Shown: positions 52,121 through 61,428 of the stretch, in pieces | Position numbering within the stretch: the first letter of the stretch is position 1 | How the letters are laid out: the number at the start of each line of letters is the position of its first letter | Source of the DNA: CAVVMA01 sp963830715 | GTDB taxonomy: Bacteria; Desulfobacterota; Binatia; Binatales; Binataceae | Reading direction: 5' to 3' | Assembly: GCA_963830715.1 (NCBI GenBank) | Contig: CAWHNS010000020.1 | Span: forward strand, 248,001 to 312,000 | Length of the DNA: 64,000 nt | Made by a program: the position numbers and the translations under genes | Notes under the pieces: generated by a model | Told to the model about the DNA's origin: nothing | The model's input: the letters and a program-made list of their open reading frames with translations, nothing else | The model's database searches: none

Positions 52121-52981
52121 ATGAAGATCGGGTTGATGTTTGCGAATTCGGGACCATTCAGCATGCCCGCGTTGCTCACCCATTTGGCCAAGACCGCCGA
52201 GGGTTGCGGCTTCGAGTCGATCTGGACGGTCGAGCACGTGGTCATCCCGGCGGGATTCAAGTCTCCATACCCATACTCGCGCGACGGTAAGCTGCCCGGC
52301 GGCGAGGACGTTCCCATTCCCGATCCGTTGCTGCCCCTTGCCTTCGCCGCTGCGGTAACCACGAAACTCAAGCTCGCGACCGGCGTCATAATCCTGCCGC
52401 AGCGGCATCCCCTTTATCTCGCCAAGGAGATGGCGACCCTCGATGTGCTGTCGGGCGGGCGGGCGATGCTCGGCGTAGGCAGCGGATGGCTCAAAGAGGA
52501 GTTCGAGTCGCTGGGGATCGACTTCCATTCGCGCGGCGCACGCACCGATGAGGCGATTCAGTCGATGCGCTCCCTATGGCGCGACGGCGAATCGAGCTTT
52601 CACGGCAAGCATTTCAGCTTCGGGCCGGTGAAGAGCTTTCCGAAGCCGATCCAGAAGGGCGGCGTACCGATACATATCGGGGGACATTCGCCGGCGGCGG
52701 CGCGGCGCGCTGCCCGCTTCGGCGACGGTTTTTTCCCGGCGCTCGTCGATCCGGTCAAGCTCAAGGAGCTATTGGGGCTCGTGAAAGATGAATGCGGCAA
52801 GCGCGGCCGGAATTTCGGCGAGATCGAGATCTCGTGCATGGGACGGCCGCAGCCCGACTTCATCAAGGCCGTCGAGGATCTCGGGGTCGCGCGGATCGCG
52901 ATGCCGCCGCCCGCGTTCGACGCCGAGGGCCTTACGCGCGGCCTCGAGAAGATCGGGAACGAGGTGATCGCGAAACTTTAG
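52121..52981 (+). CDS. LLM class F420-dependent oxidoreductase
   Basis: 286 residues from ATG 52121 (MKIGLMFANSGPFSMPALLT). Signature stretches are FESIWTVEHVVIPAGF, LATGVIILPQRHPLYLAKEM, LSGGRAMLGVGSGWLKEEFE and GGVPIHIGGHSPAAARRAAR, typical of the TIGR03619 group of luciferase-like, probably F420-linked oxidoreductases. The substrate is unknown. A longer start at 52082 is open but lacks the family pattern. The gene is followed convergently by vapBC. Confidence 0.9.
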   Translation: MKIGLMFANSGPFSMPALLTHLAKTAEGCGFESIWTVEHVVIPAGFKSPYPYSRDGKLPGGEDVPIPDPLLPLAFAAAVTTKLKLATGVIILPQRHPLYLAKEMATLDVLSGGRAMLGVGSGWLKEEFESLGIDFHSRGARTDEAIQSMRSLWRDGESSFHGKHFSFGPVKSFPKPIQKGGVPIHIGGHSPAAARRAARFGDGFFPALVDPVKLKELLGLVKDECGKRGRNFGEIEISCMGRPQPDFIKAVEDLGVARIAMPPPAFDAEGLTRGLEKIGNEVIAKL

Positions 52982-53380
52982 TCACTCCTCTGTGGGGCCG
53001 GCGATGTCAGTGCGTGAGAAGTCATCGCCTCTGAAGAGCAGCGCTTCGCCGGTCACCTTGGCGAGCGCGTAGGCGAAGCAATCGCCGAAGTTCAACCTCG
53101 CCGGATGCCCGCTGCCCCGGCCGAAGTCGCGATAGGCCTCGCGCGCAATTCTCGCCTGAGCTTCGGTCACTGGCTCGATCACTAGGCGCGCTTCCCTGAC
53201 GAGATCGTCGAATCGGCGGCTTGCGATCGGGTCCCGGCTTCCGTCGATGACGATCGCGGCTTCGACGAAATTCGCCGCGGAAATGCGCCGGGTCGTGGCA
53301 TTCTCGATCGCCTCTGCGCACGCGGGCGCCTCCGGCTCGTCCCGAAGTATCGCGATGAGCGCCGAGGTATCGATTATCAT
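52982..53380 (-). CDS. vapC: VapC-type PIN-domain toxin ribonuclease
   Basis: 132 residues. Acidic active-site residues of PIN nucleases are in MIIDTSALIAILR, SAANFVEAAIVID, LNFGDCFAYALAK and FRGDDFSRTDI. It cleaves RNA, usually tRNA or rRNA, when free of antitoxin. Its ATG overlaps the antitoxin stop by four bases (ATGA). The gene is intact with all four acidic residues, so the toxin should be active. Confidence 0.93.
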   Translation of the reverse strand: MIIDTSALIAILRDEPEAPACAEAIENATTRRISAANFVEAAIVIDGSRDPIASRRFDDLVREARLVIEPVTEAQARIAREAYRDFGRGSGHPARLNFGDCFAYALAKVTGEALLFRGDDFSRTDIAGPTEE

Positions 53381-53631
53381 CGCGGCAGTCCGCGCTCGTC
53401 GTACAGAAGCTCAGCGTGATCGACAGACTTGAACGGCTCCTTCAGACGCACCGCGCAGTCCTTACCTATCAGCATCAGGCGCGTTGCGAGGCTGGCGCGG
53501 CGGGTGCGCCGCATCCGCTCGAGGCGCTCCTTAAGCGCCTCTTTGACGGCCGTAGTCATACTCTCGCCGGTTAGGGTCGCCAGTTGCCGGGCCAGGCGAT
53601 GCGCCTCCTCGTTCTTAATGTTGAGACCCAT
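53377..53631 (-). CDS. vapB: VapB-type antitoxin
   Basis: 84 residues from the ATG at 53631 (MGLNIKNEEAHRLARQLA), with a ribbon-helix-helix-like start and TGESMTTAVKEALKERLERM, as in the Rv0623-type PSK antitoxins. The C-terminal half (AVRLKEPFKSVDHAELLYDE) is the toxin-neutralising tail. It binds its own promoter; a GTAGTCTTCTAC inverted repeat sits just upstream (53636-53647). A further in-frame start at 53688 is less likely. Confidence 0.9.
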   Translation of the reverse strand: MGLNIKNEEAHRLARQLATLTGESMTTAVKEALKERLERMRRTRRASLATRLMLIGKDCAVRLKEPFKSVDHAELLYDERGLPR

Positions 53632-53824
53632 TTTGTAGTCTTCTACCTGGAGATGGTGCCATTCTACCATGACTGCATGCAGAGACAAAGAGGGATGGCC
53701 TATCCTGCTCCTTCCGTTGTGTTCCAGACGTGGCTGTGATTTCTCGCGATCCGAGAGGCTTTCAGGATTTGTGAGACGAGAAGGCGTCGAAGCTCCTCGC
53801 GGTGAGGAGTCAGCTGATTATGCG

Positions 53825-53846
53825 GGGCGGGCATTTCTGCCCGCCC
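53825..53846. terminator. Strong GC hairpin between vapB and the RRM gene
   Basis: GGGCGGGCA and TGCCCGCCC pair over nine bases with a TTTC loop. It lies downstream of the RRM gene (leftward) and upstream of vapB, so it can act as a transcription terminator for the RRM transcript, although no T-run follows. A second GC hairpin (GGGCGGC/GCCGCCC near 53869-53891) is adjacent. Confidence 0.5.
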
Positions 53847-53900
53847 GCATGAGGAACCTGTGGCTCCGGGGCGGCTTGGGCGCCGCCCTGTATGCTTAAC

Positions 53901-54209
53901 CTACCAGCGGCTGTCGCCGCCGCGACCGCCGCCGTTGCCGCGGCGATTGCCGCCGCCGCCTTCCTTGGGACGCGCCTCATCGACCTTGATGTTCCGGCCC
54001 TTCAGATCGGCGCCATCAAGCGTCTGGATCGCCTTGGCGGCGTCGGCAGGAGTGGACATCTCCACGAAGCCGAAGCCCTTGGATTGGCCTGAGAACTTGT
54101 CGCTGATTACCGCGACGCTCTCGACTTTTCCGGCCTGCGAGAAAAGCTCCTGAAGATCGTCACTGGTGACTGAGTAGGCCAGATTGCCTACGTACAACTT
54201 ACTGGGCAT
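53901..54209 (-). CDS. RRM-type RNA-binding protein
   Basis: 102 residues. RNP2 is KLYVGNLAYSV and RNP1 is SKGFGFVEM; the domain ends with ADLKGRNIKVDEARPK and is followed by a Gly/Arg-rich tail (GGGGNRRGNGGGRGG). Bacterial proteins of this kind resemble the Rbp cold-induced RNA-binding proteins of cyanobacteria and deltaproteobacteria and act as RNA chaperones. AGGAGG precedes the ATG. It has a leader of up to 295 bases to the divergent enoyl-CoA hydratase, which may hold regulatory RNA structure. Confidence 0.95.
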   Translation of the reverse strand: MPSKLYVGNLAYSVTSDDLQELFSQAGKVESVAVISDKFSGQSKGFGFVEMSTPADAAKAIQTLDGADLKGRNIKVDEARPKEGGGGNRRGNGGGRGGDSRW

Positions 54210-54504
54210 TAGTGCCCTCCTGTGTGATTTGCCGGGGGTCGCTTCCGAACAGATAACCCGAAACCTATTTCCGGGCCTGAGTGAGAGGCTACGTCCGAGC
54301 AGTTATTCAATTGAGCATAGTACGCACTTCCGGGTCTCAAGTAAAGTGCTGCGCTGTAGTGGGCTGTTCTGAAGGTGGCTCGCAGGGACGCATGCAACTA
54401 CCGAAAAGGCCGTTCGGTCGATCGCGCAAACCGCTCGAGGTCTTGCTCGGACGCTGTTGTCACCGCCACCATGACGAAGTATCACTGCTGGAGGCATTCT
54501 GACC

Positions 54505-55305
54505 GTGAGCGAGCAAGAAGCCAACGATCCTCTCCTGGTCCGGCGCGAGGCGCCGCTTGGATGGCTCATCCTCAACCGGCCCCAGGTGCGCAATGCACTC
54601 AATCTTCGCACCTGGAAGCGAATCGCCGAAGGGGTCACCGAGTTGCAGGCCGATGCGGACGTGCGCGTGATCATCATGCGAGGCGCCACGCCGGAAGCAT
54701 TCATCTCGGGGGCGGACATCTCGGAATTCCCGAGCCTCAGGGCCGACACCAATCAGGCGAAGGCATACCGCGACGCCCCGAACCGTGCGCTCGGCGCGAT
54801 GGTCGAATGCTCCAAGCCGATAATCGCGATGATCTCCGGCGTATGCGTCGGCGGCGGCGTTCAGGTGGCCCTGGGATGCGATATACGGTTCGCAGCCCGC
54901 GGCTCGCGTTTGGGGGTTCCGGCGGCGCGGCTCGGACTGGCGTATCCGTTGGAGGGGGTTCTCGCGCTGATGGCTGTGGTCGGTCCGGCGAATGCGCGCG
55001 ACATCCTGTTATCGGCGCGGCTGTTCGACGCCGACGAGGCAGCGTCGATGGGCCTGGTGAACCGCGTGCTCGAGCCCGCCGAGCTGGAGGACGCGACGCG
55101 AAGCTACGCGCTCAAGATGGCTGCCAATGCGCCGCTGACGATCGCCGCGGCCAAGGCCGCGATTCGCGAAGCGCTCAAAGATCCGGATCAGCGCAATTCC
55201 AGGATGGTTTCCGAGCTGGTCGCGCGATGCTTCGACAGCGAGGATTATCGCGAGGGCGTCCGTGCTTTTCTGGAGAAGCGCCAGCCGAAATTCTCCGGCC
55301 GGTGA
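54505..55305 (+). CDS. Enoyl-CoA hydratase family protein
   Basis: 266 residues. Oxyanion-hole segments AFISGADISEFPSL and MISGVCVGGGVQVALGCDIR, plus GVPAARLGLAYPLEGV, mark the crotonase fold; the second catalytic Glu is not obvious. Start is GTG at 54505 with GGAGG ten bases upstream. The stop overlaps the GTG start of a GNAT gene (GTGA), so they are co-translated. Substrates are acyl-CoA thioesters. Confidence 0.9.
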   Translation: MSEQEANDPLLVRREAPLGWLILNRPQVRNALNLRTWKRIAEGVTELQADADVRVIIMRGATPEAFISGADISEFPSLRADTNQAKAYRDAPNRALGAMVECSKPIIAMISGVCVGGGVQVALGCDIRFAARGSRLGVPAARLGLAYPLEGVLALMAVVGPANARDILLSARLFDADEAASMGLVNRVLEPAELEDATRSYALKMAANAPLTIAAAKAAIREALKDPDQRNSRMVSELVARCFDSEDYREGVRAFLEKRQPKFSGR

Positions 55306-56451
55306 TTGAGCCCGGAACAGAATCGGCGGTTCCGCTGGCTGCGCCCTTCCATTTCCGACGCGTTGACCGCTTTGAAGAGTGGCTGCACGCTCCGGCACCA
55401 CTGGAGTCGATGCATCCGCGCTTCGACATTCGGCGGGCCTTGCCGGCGGAGTTCGATGGTATCTACGACCTGGTCAACGACGGCTATGGCCGCAAGCGAT
55501 CGCGCTCGCGGTTTGACTGGATTTACCGACGCAACCCATATGGCACAGCGCGCTGCTGGGTAGTATTCGACCGCGCCAGCGGGCAACTCGTTGGCTGCTA
55601 CGCTTCCTGGCCATGGCCGGTGGCGCGGGGGGCGCAGTGGATGGAAGGCACTCTGGATGGTGATTCGGTCGTAGCCCCGGCATGGCAGCACCAAGGGATA
55701 TACGGACTGCGCAGCCAGGCGTGGCGTTCTCATGCGTGGCAACGCACGGCTATCTCGCTCAGCTGGCCCAACCGGAAATCGTACGGGGCCGGAATCAAAT
55801 ACGGTCGCACGGCCGAAATCGTGGGTCCGGCTCCCAAGGCCGTCTTGATGCTGAATACGAAAGCCTACCTCGCCGAGCATCACTGGCCCGCCTTCGTGAG
55901 TGCAGCCGGCGGGGCGCTGTTGGACACTGCTCTGACCGCATGGCGCGAGCTCGTACTCCCGAGTCAGGCCGGCCTTGCGTTTCGAACTGGTTCGACGCTT
56001 CGAATCGAGCGTTGATGAGGTCACCCAGCGGTGCATGACCTGGCCCGGCTTCTGGTCGCCACACGATGCCGAGTTCCTGAACTGGCGCTACCTCGGACAT
56101 CCAACGGCGCAGTATCTCGCCTTCGCGCTGGTGGACGGCCACAAGCTGGCGGGTTACTACGTTCTGAGAATTGACCGACAGACGAGCTGGTTGATGGAAT
56201 TTGTAGCGCCCGTCTCGCCGCGCCGCCTCGCCTCGGCGATGCTGCTCCACCTTATCGAGACGGCACGGGCGTCTGGTTGCAGCCATCTCAGTTTTTCGGC
56301 GCCGCCACGATGGCGGCACTGGAAGGTCTTGCACGCGGCTGGTTTCCTACCGATGCGCTCCGAGGTCTACCTCTGGCCCAGCGGCGACGAACCGGAACTC
56401 ACGCAACTCCATATGTGGCAATGGGTTCCGGGCGACATGGACTTCGTGTAA
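55302..56451 (+). pseudogene. GNAT-like N-acetyltransferase, frameshifted near 55975
   Basis: Two halves join to about 383 residues. The first starts at a GTG overlapping the hydratase stop, with HPRFDIRRALPAEFDGIYDL and GQLVGCYASWPWPVARG leading into a beta-strand core; it ends out of frame at about 56015. The second half (WSPHDAEFLNWRYLGHPTAQ, GYYVLRIDRQTSWLMEF, HWKVLHAAGFLPMRSEVYLW) continues in the frame beginning before 55975. This resembles two-domain GNAT proteins. One extra base or two missing near 55970 explain it. Acceptor unknown. Confidence 0.7.
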
Positions 56452-56478
56452 CCGCGATGGCGGTGAAATGTCAGCCGC

Positions 56479-57513
56479 TCACCCCAGATCCCAGAACGCA
56501 GCGAGATTGCTGCGGGCCCGGTCGATTATCGGCATCACGCGATCGCCGCCCTGAGCGGGCGCGATTCGCTCGTCGGATTCGCGCCCCAATTCCTCGATCA
56601 CCGCCTCGCCCGACGCAGCCAGCGCCTGCAGGTCGTAGCCGCCTTCCAGCGCGGCGGCCATCCTGCCGCCGCAGCATTCCGCGGCGAGCCGTTTTACCCT
56701 CCTCGTCATCGCGGCGAACCCGTCCTCGCTGACTCTCATCGCGCCGAGCGGGTCGCGAAAGTGGCAATCGAACCCGGCGGAGACCAGGATGAACTCCGGC
56801 TTGAACTTCCGCCCGATCGGCAAGAGCAGTTCGTCAAACGCGCGGAGGTATTCGGCGTCGCCGAACGTCGCCGGCATCGGGACGTTCACCGTGTATCCGG
56901 CTCCCGCGCCGAATCCGAGCTCTTGCAGCGAGCCGGTGCCGGGGTAGTGGGGGAACTGATGGGTCGAGACGTAAAGCACCTCGGGCGATTCGTAAAATAT
57001 CTCCTGGCTGCCGTTGCCGTGATGGAGGTCCCAATCGACGATCATCACGCGGCGAAGTCCGCGCCCGCCAATCAGCCATCGCGCGGCGATCGCGACGCTA
57101 TTGAAGAAGCAGAAGCCCATCGCGCGTTCCGGAAGCGCGTGATGGCCCGGCGGACGCACGATCGCGAATGCGTTGTCCGCCTCGCCGTCGATCACCGCCT
57201 CGACCGCGGTAAGCACGCCGCCGGCGGCGAGCAGCGCGGTCTTGAAGGTGTCGCGCGAGGCGTGAGTGTCGGGGTCGAAGTCGTATCTTTCCAGCGCCGC
57301 TGTCCGCGCGACCATCGCGATGTACTCGCGGCCGTGGCAGAGCGCGATCTCGTCGATCGTCGCCTCGCGCGGCGAATGGAAGCCGAGCCCGCCGCGCGTG
57401 AGCCGCTGGGTCATCGCCATCATCGCTTCGATTCGTTGCGGGCGATCGGGATGGGCGCGGCCGGCAAAATGCTTCGTGTAATTCCGGTCTGCGACAAGCG
57501 CGGTCTTGAGCAT
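56479..57513 (-). CDS. Histone deacetylase family (acetylpolyamine amidohydrolase-like) protein
   Basis: About 344 residues. Zn-binding and catalytic segments are FAIVRPPGHHALPERAMGFC, VDWDLHHGNGSQEIFYESP, VSTHQFPHYPGTGS, LVSAGFDCHFRDPLG and AALEGGYDL. All expected His/Asp ligands are present, so it should be an active Zn deacetylase for acetylated polyamines, lysine or similar amides. I prefer the ATG at 57513, with GGAG upstream; a GTG at 57522 is in frame. It is convergent with the GNAT gene, an acetylase/deacetylase pairing that may be chance, and divergent to the tat genes. Confidence 0.93.
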   Translation of the reverse strand: MLKTALVADRNYTKHFAGRAHPDRPQRIEAMMAMTQRLTRGGLGFHSPREATIDEIALCHGREYIAMVARTAALERYDFDPDTHASRDTFKTALLAAGGVLTAVEAVIDGEADNAFAIVRPPGHHALPERAMGFCFFNSVAIAARWLIGGRGLRRVMIVDWDLHHGNGSQEIFYESPEVLYVSTHQFPHYPGTGSLQELGFGAGAGYTVNVPMPATFGDAEYLRAFDELLLPIGRKFKPEFILVSAGFDCHFRDPLGAMRVSEDGFAAMTRRVKRLAAECCGGRMAAALEGGYDLQALAASGEAVIEELGRESDERIAPAQGGDRVMPIIDRARSNLAAFWDLG

Positions 57514-57585
57514 CGTTGACACTCCGAACTACGACGAAGAATATGGGAATGACCGTCTGCAGAACAAATCGCGGCCGCGCTCAAG

Positions 57586-57825
57586 TTGAACATCGTGGAA
57601 ATATTCGTGGTGCTGGTCGTAGCGCTGGTCGTAATCGGACCGGAGCGGCTCCCCGAGGTGCTGCGCGCGCTCGGGAAAATCCTGCGCGAGTTGCGCTCCG
57701 CCAGCAACGAAGTGATGCGTGAGTTGACCGAGGCGCTCGAAGAAGAACCCCGCAGCGACAAGTCCACGGCCGACAATCCGCCGCCCGAGCGCCGTGAGCC
57801 GACTCCGCCGGCCGGACAGGCCTGA
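57586..57825 (+). CDS. tatB: TatA/TatB-like twin-arginine translocase component
   Basis: 79 residues. One N-terminal membrane helix (IVEIFVVLVVALVVIGPERL) with the conserved GPE/RLPE followed by an amphipathic helix (LGKILRELRSASNEVMRELT), as in TatA and TatB. The glutamate-rich tail and the GPERLPEVLRALG segment favour TatB, but the distinction is not firm. Start is TTG at 57586. It overlaps tatC by about 32 bases; together they would export folded proteins such as the haloperoxidase at 30580. Confidence 0.88.
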   Translation: MNIVEIFVVLVVALVVIGPERLPEVLRALGKILRELRSASNEVMRELTEALEEEPRSDKSTADNPPPERREPTPPAGQA

Positions 57826-58642
57826 TCGGGCCTCATCGCCGTGGAGAGCGATCCGCAATCCGAGCCCCGCACAATCTCCCGAGCAGGCGCGCATGCCTCT
57901 GATGGAGCACCTCAAGGAACTCCGCGTCCGTCTGATTCGCGCGATTATCGCGCTGGCGATCGGGTTCGCGATCGCCTACGCGTTCGACGATCAGCTGTTC
58001 GCGCTTCTCACCTGGCCCATCCGCGAGGTCTCCCACAACCGCATCCTGCTGATCGGCACCGGCGTCGGCGAGGCGTTCTTCACCAAGATCAAGGTGGCGA
58101 TGGTCGCCGGGCTCTTCATCGCGAGTCCCGCCGTGCTCTACGAGATCTGGAAGTTTGTCGCGCCCGGACTCTACCAGGCGGAAAGGCGGATGGCCGCGCC
58201 GTTCGTGATTTCAGCCACCATCTTCTTCGTGCTCGGCGGATATTTCTGCTGGGCGGTGGTGTTCAAGGTCGGCTACGCTTTCTTCCTGAGCCAGTATGCG
58301 AGCATCGGCGTCACGCCGACGATCCGGATCAGCGAATACCTGATGTTCTCCGCCAAGCTGCTGCTCGCATTCGCGCTCACGTTCGAGATGCCGATCTTCG
58401 CGCTCTTCCTCACCCGGATCGGCTTGATCGACCATCACATGATGCTCAAGCAATTCCGCTATGCGGTGCTGGGGATTTTCGTAGTGGCGGCCGCGCTGAC
58501 GCCTCCGGACATGGTCTCGCAGTTTCTGCTCGCGATTCCACTGCTCGCGCTGTATGGCCTCAGTATCGTGGTCTCCTATGTGTTCCGTCCGCGCCCCGCC
58601 GCGTCCAGTGCGGTGATTGCCGAACCAAGCGAGAGCCCCTGA
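57794..58642 (+). CDS. tatC: Sec-independent protein translocase TatC
   Basis: About 282 residues by the longest frame, or 249 from the Met at 57893 (MPLMEHLKELRVRLIRAIIA), which is the usual family start. Six helices are seen, with the conserved LYEIWKFVAPGLYQAERR loop and PDMVSQ. TatC recognises the twin-arginine signal. It is directly followed by a GH15 gene. Confidence 0.95.
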   Translation: MSRLRRPDRPDRASSPWRAIRNPSPAQSPEQARMPLMEHLKELRVRLIRAIIALAIGFAIAYAFDDQLFALLTWPIREVSHNRILLIGTGVGEAFFTKIKVAMVAGLFIASPAVLYEIWKFVAPGLYQAERRMAAPFVISATIFFVLGGYFCWAVVFKVGYAFFLSQYASIGVTPTIRISEYLMFSAKLLLAFALTFEMPIFALFLTRIGLIDHHMMLKQFRYAVLGIFVVAAALTPPDMVSQFLLAIPLLALYGLSIVVSYVFRPRPAASSAVIAEPSESP

Positions 58643-58658
58643 AAAAAGGACCGGCACA

Positions 58659-61067
58659 ATGGCCACAATCGTCGATTCACCCAAGGCCTTCGGCGCCCCC
58701 GGCATCCAGCCGCGATGGACTCGCGCCGCCAAGGACGTAGTAGGGACCGCCTATTCAGCCGCGAGCCGCATCTGGTTCACGATCTCGCGCGGGATACTCA
58801 ACGAAGTCTACTACCCGACCATCGACCATCCTCAGATACGCGACCTGCAATTCCTGATCACTGACGGCGCGACTTTTTTCCATGACGAGTGGCGCGACCT
58901 GGAGCCGACGGTCGAATACCTCGGCGAGCACGGGCTGGGGATAAGGATCACCAGCGTGGAAAAGGAAGGCCGCTACCGGATGATCAAGGAGATCATCTCA
59001 GATCCCCATCAGGCGTGCGTCCTGATCGACGCCCGGCTCGATGGCGATCCGGACTTCCTTGGCAAGCTCCATCTCTACGTGCTGCTGGCGCCACATCTCG
59101 AAGTCGGCGGATGGGGCAACAACGGCAACGTCGGGTTTGTGGCGGGACGCGAGTTCCTGACCGCCCACAAGAATGGGACCTGGCTCGCGATGGCGGCGAC
59201 GCTGCCGTTCATCCACCGATCGTGCGGCTACGTCGGCGCTACCGACGGGTGGCGCGACCTGGCGGACAACTTCCGGATGGATTACAGGTTCGCGGCGGCG
59301 GAGAACGGCAATATCGCGCTGACCGGCGAGATCGATCTGCGCCAGGGCTATCACTTCACGCTCGGGCTCGCCCTTGGCCACACGCTCCATCGCGCGGTGA
59401 CGGGCCTCTTCCAGTCGCTCGGCATTCCATTCCCGGAGCATCGCGAGCGCTTCCTCGATCAATGGAATCGAGCCTGCGCGCATCTCTATCCGCTCGAGAA
59501 ATTCGCCGGCGACAGAGGCTCGCTGTACCGTCGAAGCCGCGAGCTGCTGCTCGCGCACGAGGACAAGAATTATCCCGGCGCGATCATCGCCTCGCTCAGC
59601 ATCCCGTGGGGAGAGACCAAGAGCGACGAGGATCTCGGCGGCTATCATCTGGTCTGGACGCGCGACATGGTCAACAGCGCGACTGGATTGCTGGCCGCCG
59701 GCGACGTCACCACTCCGCTGCGCGCGCTCATCTACCTGGCCTGCACGCAGCAACCCGACGGGGGCTTTCCGCAGAATTTCTGGACCGACGGACAACCCTA
59801 CTGGCGCGGAATCCAGCTCGACGAGGTCGCCTTTCCGATCATGCTCGCCTGGCGGCTCGAGCGGGCCGGAGCGCTGCGCGATTTCGACCCCTATCAGATG
59901 GTTCTTGCGGCGGCAGGTTATCTGGTCACTCACGGGCCGGCGACGCCGCAGGATCGATGGGAGGAAAACGCCGGTTTCTCGCCATCGACGCTGGCCAGCA
60001 ATATTGCCGCGTTGATCTGCGCCGCGGCTTTCGCGAACGATCGCGGCGATCACGTTACCGCGCGGTTCCTGCAGGAATACGCCGACTTTCTAGAGATGCA
60101 CGTCGAGACCTGGACCGTCACCACCCAGGGCACAGTCGTTCCCGGAATCACGCGGCACTTCATCCGAATCAATCCGGTCGAGGTCGATAATCCCGACCCG
60201 CGCGAGGAGGAAGATCCCAACCAGGGCGCGATCAACATCACAAATCGCCCGCCTAATTCGCAGACCAGCTTCCCCGCCAAGGACATCATCGACGCCGGAT
60301 TCCTCGAGCTGGTGCGCTATGGGATACGCCGGCCCGCTGACCCGCTGATCGAGGAATCGCTGCGCGTGGTCGATCAGCTCCTGAAAAAAGACTTCCCGGC
60401 CGGCCCCTGCTGGCGGCGCTACAATCATGACGGTTACGGCCAGCGCGACGACGGCAGCCCCTATGAAGGATGGGGTCGCGGGCGTCCGTGGCCGCTTCTG
60501 ACCGGCGAGCGCGGCCACTATGAGCTCGCAGCGGGAGGCGACGCGCGTCCGTATATCCGCGCGATGGAGCAGTTCGCCACGCCCACTTCGCTGCTGCCCG
60601 AGCAAATCTGGGACGGCCCGGACAATCCCGATCACTTCCAATACTTCGGCAAGCCGACCGGCGCCGCGATGCCGCTGATGTGGGCGCACGCCGAATATAT
60701 CAAGCTGCTCCGATCGGCCGCCGACGGCCGGGTCTTCGACCTGATCGAAGACGTCCAGGAGCGCTACCGCGACCGCGGCCGCCGCACCCTGCTCGAAGTG
60801 TGGAAACCCAACCGGCGTATCCACGAGGTGCCACCTGGCGCCCGGCTGCGCATCTTCGGGCACAAGCCCTTCCTGCTCCATTGGTGCCTCGGAGATTGGG
60901 ACGCGGCGTCCGACACCCGATCCAACCCGACCGCGGTTGGCATTGACTTCGTCGATATCGATGTCAGGGCGGAGCAGCGCGCGCCGATCCGTTTCACCTT
61001 CTTCTGGATCGAAGACCAGCGCTGGGAGGGACGCGATTACGCGGTCGAAGTCAAACCCGCGAGTTGA
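58659..61067 (+). CDS. GH15 glucoamylase / glucan 1,4-alpha-glucosidase
   Basis: 802 residues from the ATG at 58659 with AAAGGA upstream. An N-terminal beta-supersandwich domain (residues 20-300; SRIWFTISRGILNEVYYPTI) precedes an (alpha/alpha)6 barrel. Substrate-site segments are YHLVWTRDMVNSATGLLAAG, NFWTDGQPYWRGIQLDEVAF, and EGWGRGRPWPLLTGERGHYE around residue 601 (general acid Glu), with the general base Glu in LLPEQIWDGPDN near 647. No signal peptide, so it probably trims glycogen or other alpha-glucans inside the cell. It starts 16 bases after the tatC stop. Confidence 0.95.
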   Translation: MATIVDSPKAFGAPGIQPRWTRAAKDVVGTAYSAASRIWFTISRGILNEVYYPTIDHPQIRDLQFLITDGATFFHDEWRDLEPTVEYLGEHGLGIRITSVEKEGRYRMIKEIISDPHQACVLIDARLDGDPDFLGKLHLYVLLAPHLEVGGWGNNGNVGFVAGREFLTAHKNGTWLAMAATLPFIHRSCGYVGATDGWRDLADNFRMDYRFAAAENGNIALTGEIDLRQGYHFTLGLALGHTLHRAVTGLFQSLGIPFPEHRERFLDQWNRACAHLYPLEKFAGDRGSLYRRSRELLLAHEDKNYPGAIIASLSIPWGETKSDEDLGGYHLVWTRDMVNSATGLLAAGDVTTPLRALIYLACTQQPDGGFPQNFWTDGQPYWRGIQLDEVAFPIMLAWRLERAGALRDFDPYQMVLAAAGYLVTHGPATPQDRWEENAGFSPSTLASNIAALICAAAFANDRGDHVTARFLQEYADFLEMHVETWTVTTQGTVVPGITRHFIRINPVEVDNPDPREEEDPNQGAINITNRPPNSQTSFPAKDIIDAGFLELVRYGIRRPADPLIEESLRVVDQLLKKDFPAGPCWRRYNHDGYGQRDDGSPYEGWGRGRPWPLLTGERGHYELAAGGDARPYIRAMEQFATPTSLLPEQIWDGPDNPDHFQYFGKPTGAAMPLMWAHAEYIKLLRSAADGRVFDLIEDVQERYRDRGRRTLLEVWKPNRRIHEVPPGARLRIFGHKPFLLHWCLGDWDAASDTRSNPTAVGIDFVDIDVRAEQRAPIRFTFFWIEDQRWEGRDYAVEVKPAS

Positions 61068-61079
61068 GGAAACGCCAAT

Positions 61080-61304
61080 TCAGCCGCGTTCATCGGTGGT
61101 CTCAATCCTGACTATCGAAAATTCCGGCGCGAGTGAATCCAGCAGCCGATTCACCTCGCCTTCCAGCGCCGGATCAAACCAGAGCCTCAAATGATGGCGC
61201 AGCGGGTCCTCGGTGCGCAGCGTCGCGAGGTTGTCGTAAGACTCGATTATCGCCTTGAACAAGGCGATCTGCGCGGGCGCAATCGCGAGCGTGACGCTCT
61301 TCAT
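61080..61304 (-). CDS. DUF4911 domain protein
   Basis: About 74 residues from MKSVTLAIAPAQIALFKAII, with SYDNLATLRTEDPLRHHLRL and a C-terminal EVNRLLDSLAPEFSIVRIET, matching the small DUF4911 family. No function is known. An alternative start at 61334 adds ten residues. It is convergent with the glucoamylase (12 bases between stops). Confidence 0.75.
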   Translation of the reverse strand: MKSVTLAIAPAQIALFKAIIESYDNLATLRTEDPLRHHLRLWFDPALEGEVNRLLDSLAPEFSIVRIETTDERG

Positions 61305-61428
61305 CTCCCGCTCGCCGGCGTTCTTTTCACGCATATGGAAAGAGTCGTGGAAATGCCTTTCGCGTTTCAGTCAGGCTCGGCTGTGTTTCGGCTGCCAAGC
61401 TCGTCCAGCAGCGCCTTGTGTCACCGAC

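Noticed and set aside
53669..53899. 76-codon plus-strand frame between vapB and the RRM gene
   Set aside because: Covers two GC hairpins and has no recognisable features; more likely terminator sequence.
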